DNA of 64,000 nucleotides, from assembly GCA_041725895.1 (NCBI GenBank), contig JBGRQA010000011.1:100954-164953 (forward strand). Direction: 5' to 3'. Numbering within the stretch: the stretch's first letter is position 1; each line of letters starts with the position of its first letter. The position numbers and the translations under genes are program-made. Origin of the DNA: JBGRQA01 sp041725895 (GTDB lineage Bacteria; Bacteroidota; Bacteroidia; Bacteroidales; Marinifilaceae). The notes beneath the pieces are model-generated. The model ran no database searches, was not told the origin of the DNA, and saw only the letters and a program-made list of their open reading frames with translations. Shown here piece by piece: positions 63,401 through 64,000 of the stretch.

Positions 63401-64000
63401 ATTTAACAGATTAAACATGACATCAAAGATCGGATTGCGGCTGGTATCTCGCTCTATAGACAGCTTGTCGACCAGATCCTCAAACTGGTAATCCTGATTC
63501 TCATAGGCCGCCAGTGTGTTCTCTCGTAATCCGGTTACAAACTCCTTCACCGTATCCTCCCCCTTCACCTCATTCCGGAGGGCCAGGGTGTTGACAAAAA
63601 GGCCCACTATATTTTCTAAATCGGAATGGTTCCGGCCGGCCACCGGGGTCCCCACAACAATGCTTTCCTGTCCGCTCATTCGGGACAGCAGGAGGCTGAA
63701 CACAGACAGCAGCGACATGTAGAGGGTCTGATCATGGGCCTGCCCAAACGACTTGATTTGGCCCGTCTCCTCCTCGCTTAAAACAAAACTTACCGTGGCC
63801 CCTTCATAACTCTGCATCACGGGGCGAACAAAATCCAACGGAAGGTTCAGTACGGGTAGCTCTCCTTGAAATGTCCTCAACCAGAAGGCTTCCTGGCTCA
63901 CGATCCTCTCCTGCTGCTGCTCCCCTTGCTGCCACTCCGAGTAATCCCTGTACTGAAGCTTCAGGGGAGATAACGCTTCCCCCGAATACAGCGCCCGGAA
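60494..64000 (-). CDS. Nonribosomal peptide synthetase, C-terminal C-A-T-TE module (partial)
   Basis: The frame enters from the right edge and continues for 1,168 codons. In order it has the second half of a condensation domain (with LQYRDYSEWQ near the edge and NIVGLFVNTLALRN), an adenylation domain (A3 YTSGSTGRPKG, A5 NEYGPTE, A10 NGKVNRR), a carrier domain with serine in FFAMGGHSLKA (codon 61502-61504), and a terminal thioesterase with nucleophile in IAGWSLGGTIAF. The specificity residues, taken by alignment to GrsA, read D-A-E-H-L-G-E-V-T-K; this is not a code I know, and E239 hints at a basic or polar amino acid. The C-A-T part is GC-rich and the TE part is AT-rich, with the change near 61490. 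Upstream modules, and any loading module, lie outside the window. Confidence 0.95.
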   Translation of the reverse strand, partial: FRALYSGEALSPLKLQYRDYSEWQQGEQQQERIVSQEAFWLRTFQGELPVLNLPLDFVRPVMQSYEGATVSFVLSEEETGQIKSFGQAHDQTLYMSLLSVFSLLLSRMSGQESIVVGTPVAGRNHSDLENIVGLFVNTLALRNEVKGEDTVKEFVTGLRENTLAAYENQDYQFEDLVDKLSIERDTSRNPIFDVMFNLLNQSDQYRDLSAFDRSDQEHTPGVSKFDLTLTAVDCGKQLLLSFNYCTQLFQAGTIDRYILYFRQLVGQLTGNQEGKLSELELMSQAEREQLLYEFNATESDYPQDKTIPQLFEEQVRRTPDRIALSFGQEQLSYRELNERSDRLAACLLIEGALGESFVGLLLDRSMALYIGVLGILKAGKAYLPIDPSLPATRMEYMIKDSGVRLLVSQGRRSFPGIEKVIALDAAIQISRPALVQDQEILPSSSAYVIYTSGSTGRPKGVVVNHRNVVNLFFSQAREFGIGRDERIFQFSTISFDASVEQMWLALLTGAVLVGVEKSVLQDIEQVEALLNKQVVTHLHSVPSYLKGLDFGKLPNLRRVLAGGDSCPVELARKLEGFLFYNEYGPTETTVTSMELEVNEASIDLGKLSIGRPLSNTQVYIIDESRNLQPLGVAGELCISGDGLADGYLNNPVLTAEKFIDHPFQAGQRLYRTGDLARWLPDGNIEFLGRIDHQVKVRGFRIELGEIESALLGHAHTKECVVVTREEKGDKCLCAYVVLQEGGDVEELRSYLSGLLPDYMVPGYFVALDALPLTANGKVNRRGLPAPEFRAGEDYVGPANYLEEKLVSIWSEVLHIAPEAVSVTGNFFAMGGHSLKASSCINNINETFRVNIPLIEIFKNPTIIQLANYIDVNELYVGDFDDNLVLLRRGSNNGKNIFLIHDGSGEVDGYIELCKQAEDGFNYWGIRAGNLKQIQPVNLSIEQLAEKYLDCVRNVQSQGEYLIAGWSLGGTIAFEMVRQLERDREKVAFLGIIDAIPPNTEKFLRRNNFMVKSELEWVQQFMNLGENFDYNINRDLKSFWRDIVEFLIKMDQNNNKIRKRIIEVIGFEINSFEECRIEELIKYLSFSRSLNKACKHYSPCNLIESKIQYFSAVESKHFDSSIWEDYSTGGINIRKIEGDHFSIFSIPFVNAFYKQFNESIHEKELLELS

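Overview
The window looks like a chromosomal piece of a Bacteroidota genome, most likely a marine, facultatively anaerobic member of the Marinilabiliales. The evidence is a moderate to low GC content, the gene families present (DUF6913 beside dapA, DUF6266, double YceI, an AraC regulator with a membrane N-terminus, a DcuB/asparaginase/AspA locus), a -7 promoter element of the TAnnTTTG type, and intergenic repeats typical of this phylum. The taxonomic placement below phylum is an inference.

Layout. 1-4.8 kb, plus strand: the end of ligA, an exonuclease, DUF6913, dapA, an LpoB-like lipoprotein and a COG3014-like lipoprotein. 4.8-10.4 kb, minus strand: a signalling block with an esterase-fold protein lacking its nucleophilic serine, two sensor kinases and an H-NOX heme sensor. 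10.6-13.7 kb: two YceI lipocalin-like proteins, an AraC regulator and two tiny membrane proteins. 13.8-16.8 kb: a DUF6266 gene preceded by an 11-bp tandem repeat and followed by 2.2 kb of structured repeats. 16.8-23.5 kb: an asparagine/aspartate-to-fumarate locus (aspA, porin, ansB, dcuB) with a divergent Crp/Fnr-type regulator and two matching palindromic operators. 23.6-31.6 kb: MATE exporter, GH20 hexosaminidase, a large membrane alpha/beta hydrolase and a HAD phosphatase. 32-38.1 kb: an accessory zone with small winged-helix/membrane proteins (one frameshifted), a DUF5677-like protein, an N-formylglutamate-amidohydrolase-like protein, a carboxypeptidase-regulatory-domain protein and many REP-like repeats. 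38.7-49.7 kb: a RAYT transposase, ABM-domain, TPR, Psd, AraC, CPBP protease, MocR, two GNATs and a nuclease, then a tRNA-Arg.

50.3-64.0 kb, all minus strand, running off the right edge: a nonribosomal peptide cluster. In order of transcription it holds the last C-A-T-TE module of an NRPS, a 1,041-codon fusion of a membrane S12 (ClbP/ZmaM-like) peptidase with a cyclic-peptide-type ABC exporter, a DAHP synthase/chorismate mutase, an HtpG of a type unusual for this phylum, three small unknown proteins, a metallo-beta-lactamase-fold gene with two in-frame nonsense codons, a type II thioesterase and an Sfp-type phosphopantetheinyl transferase. It ends at a strong terminator about 360 bp from the tRNA-Arg. 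The combination suggests a peptide made as an inactive precursor, exported and trimmed by the fused peptidase, with HtpG as a dedicated chaperone. The rest of the NRPS lies outside the window.
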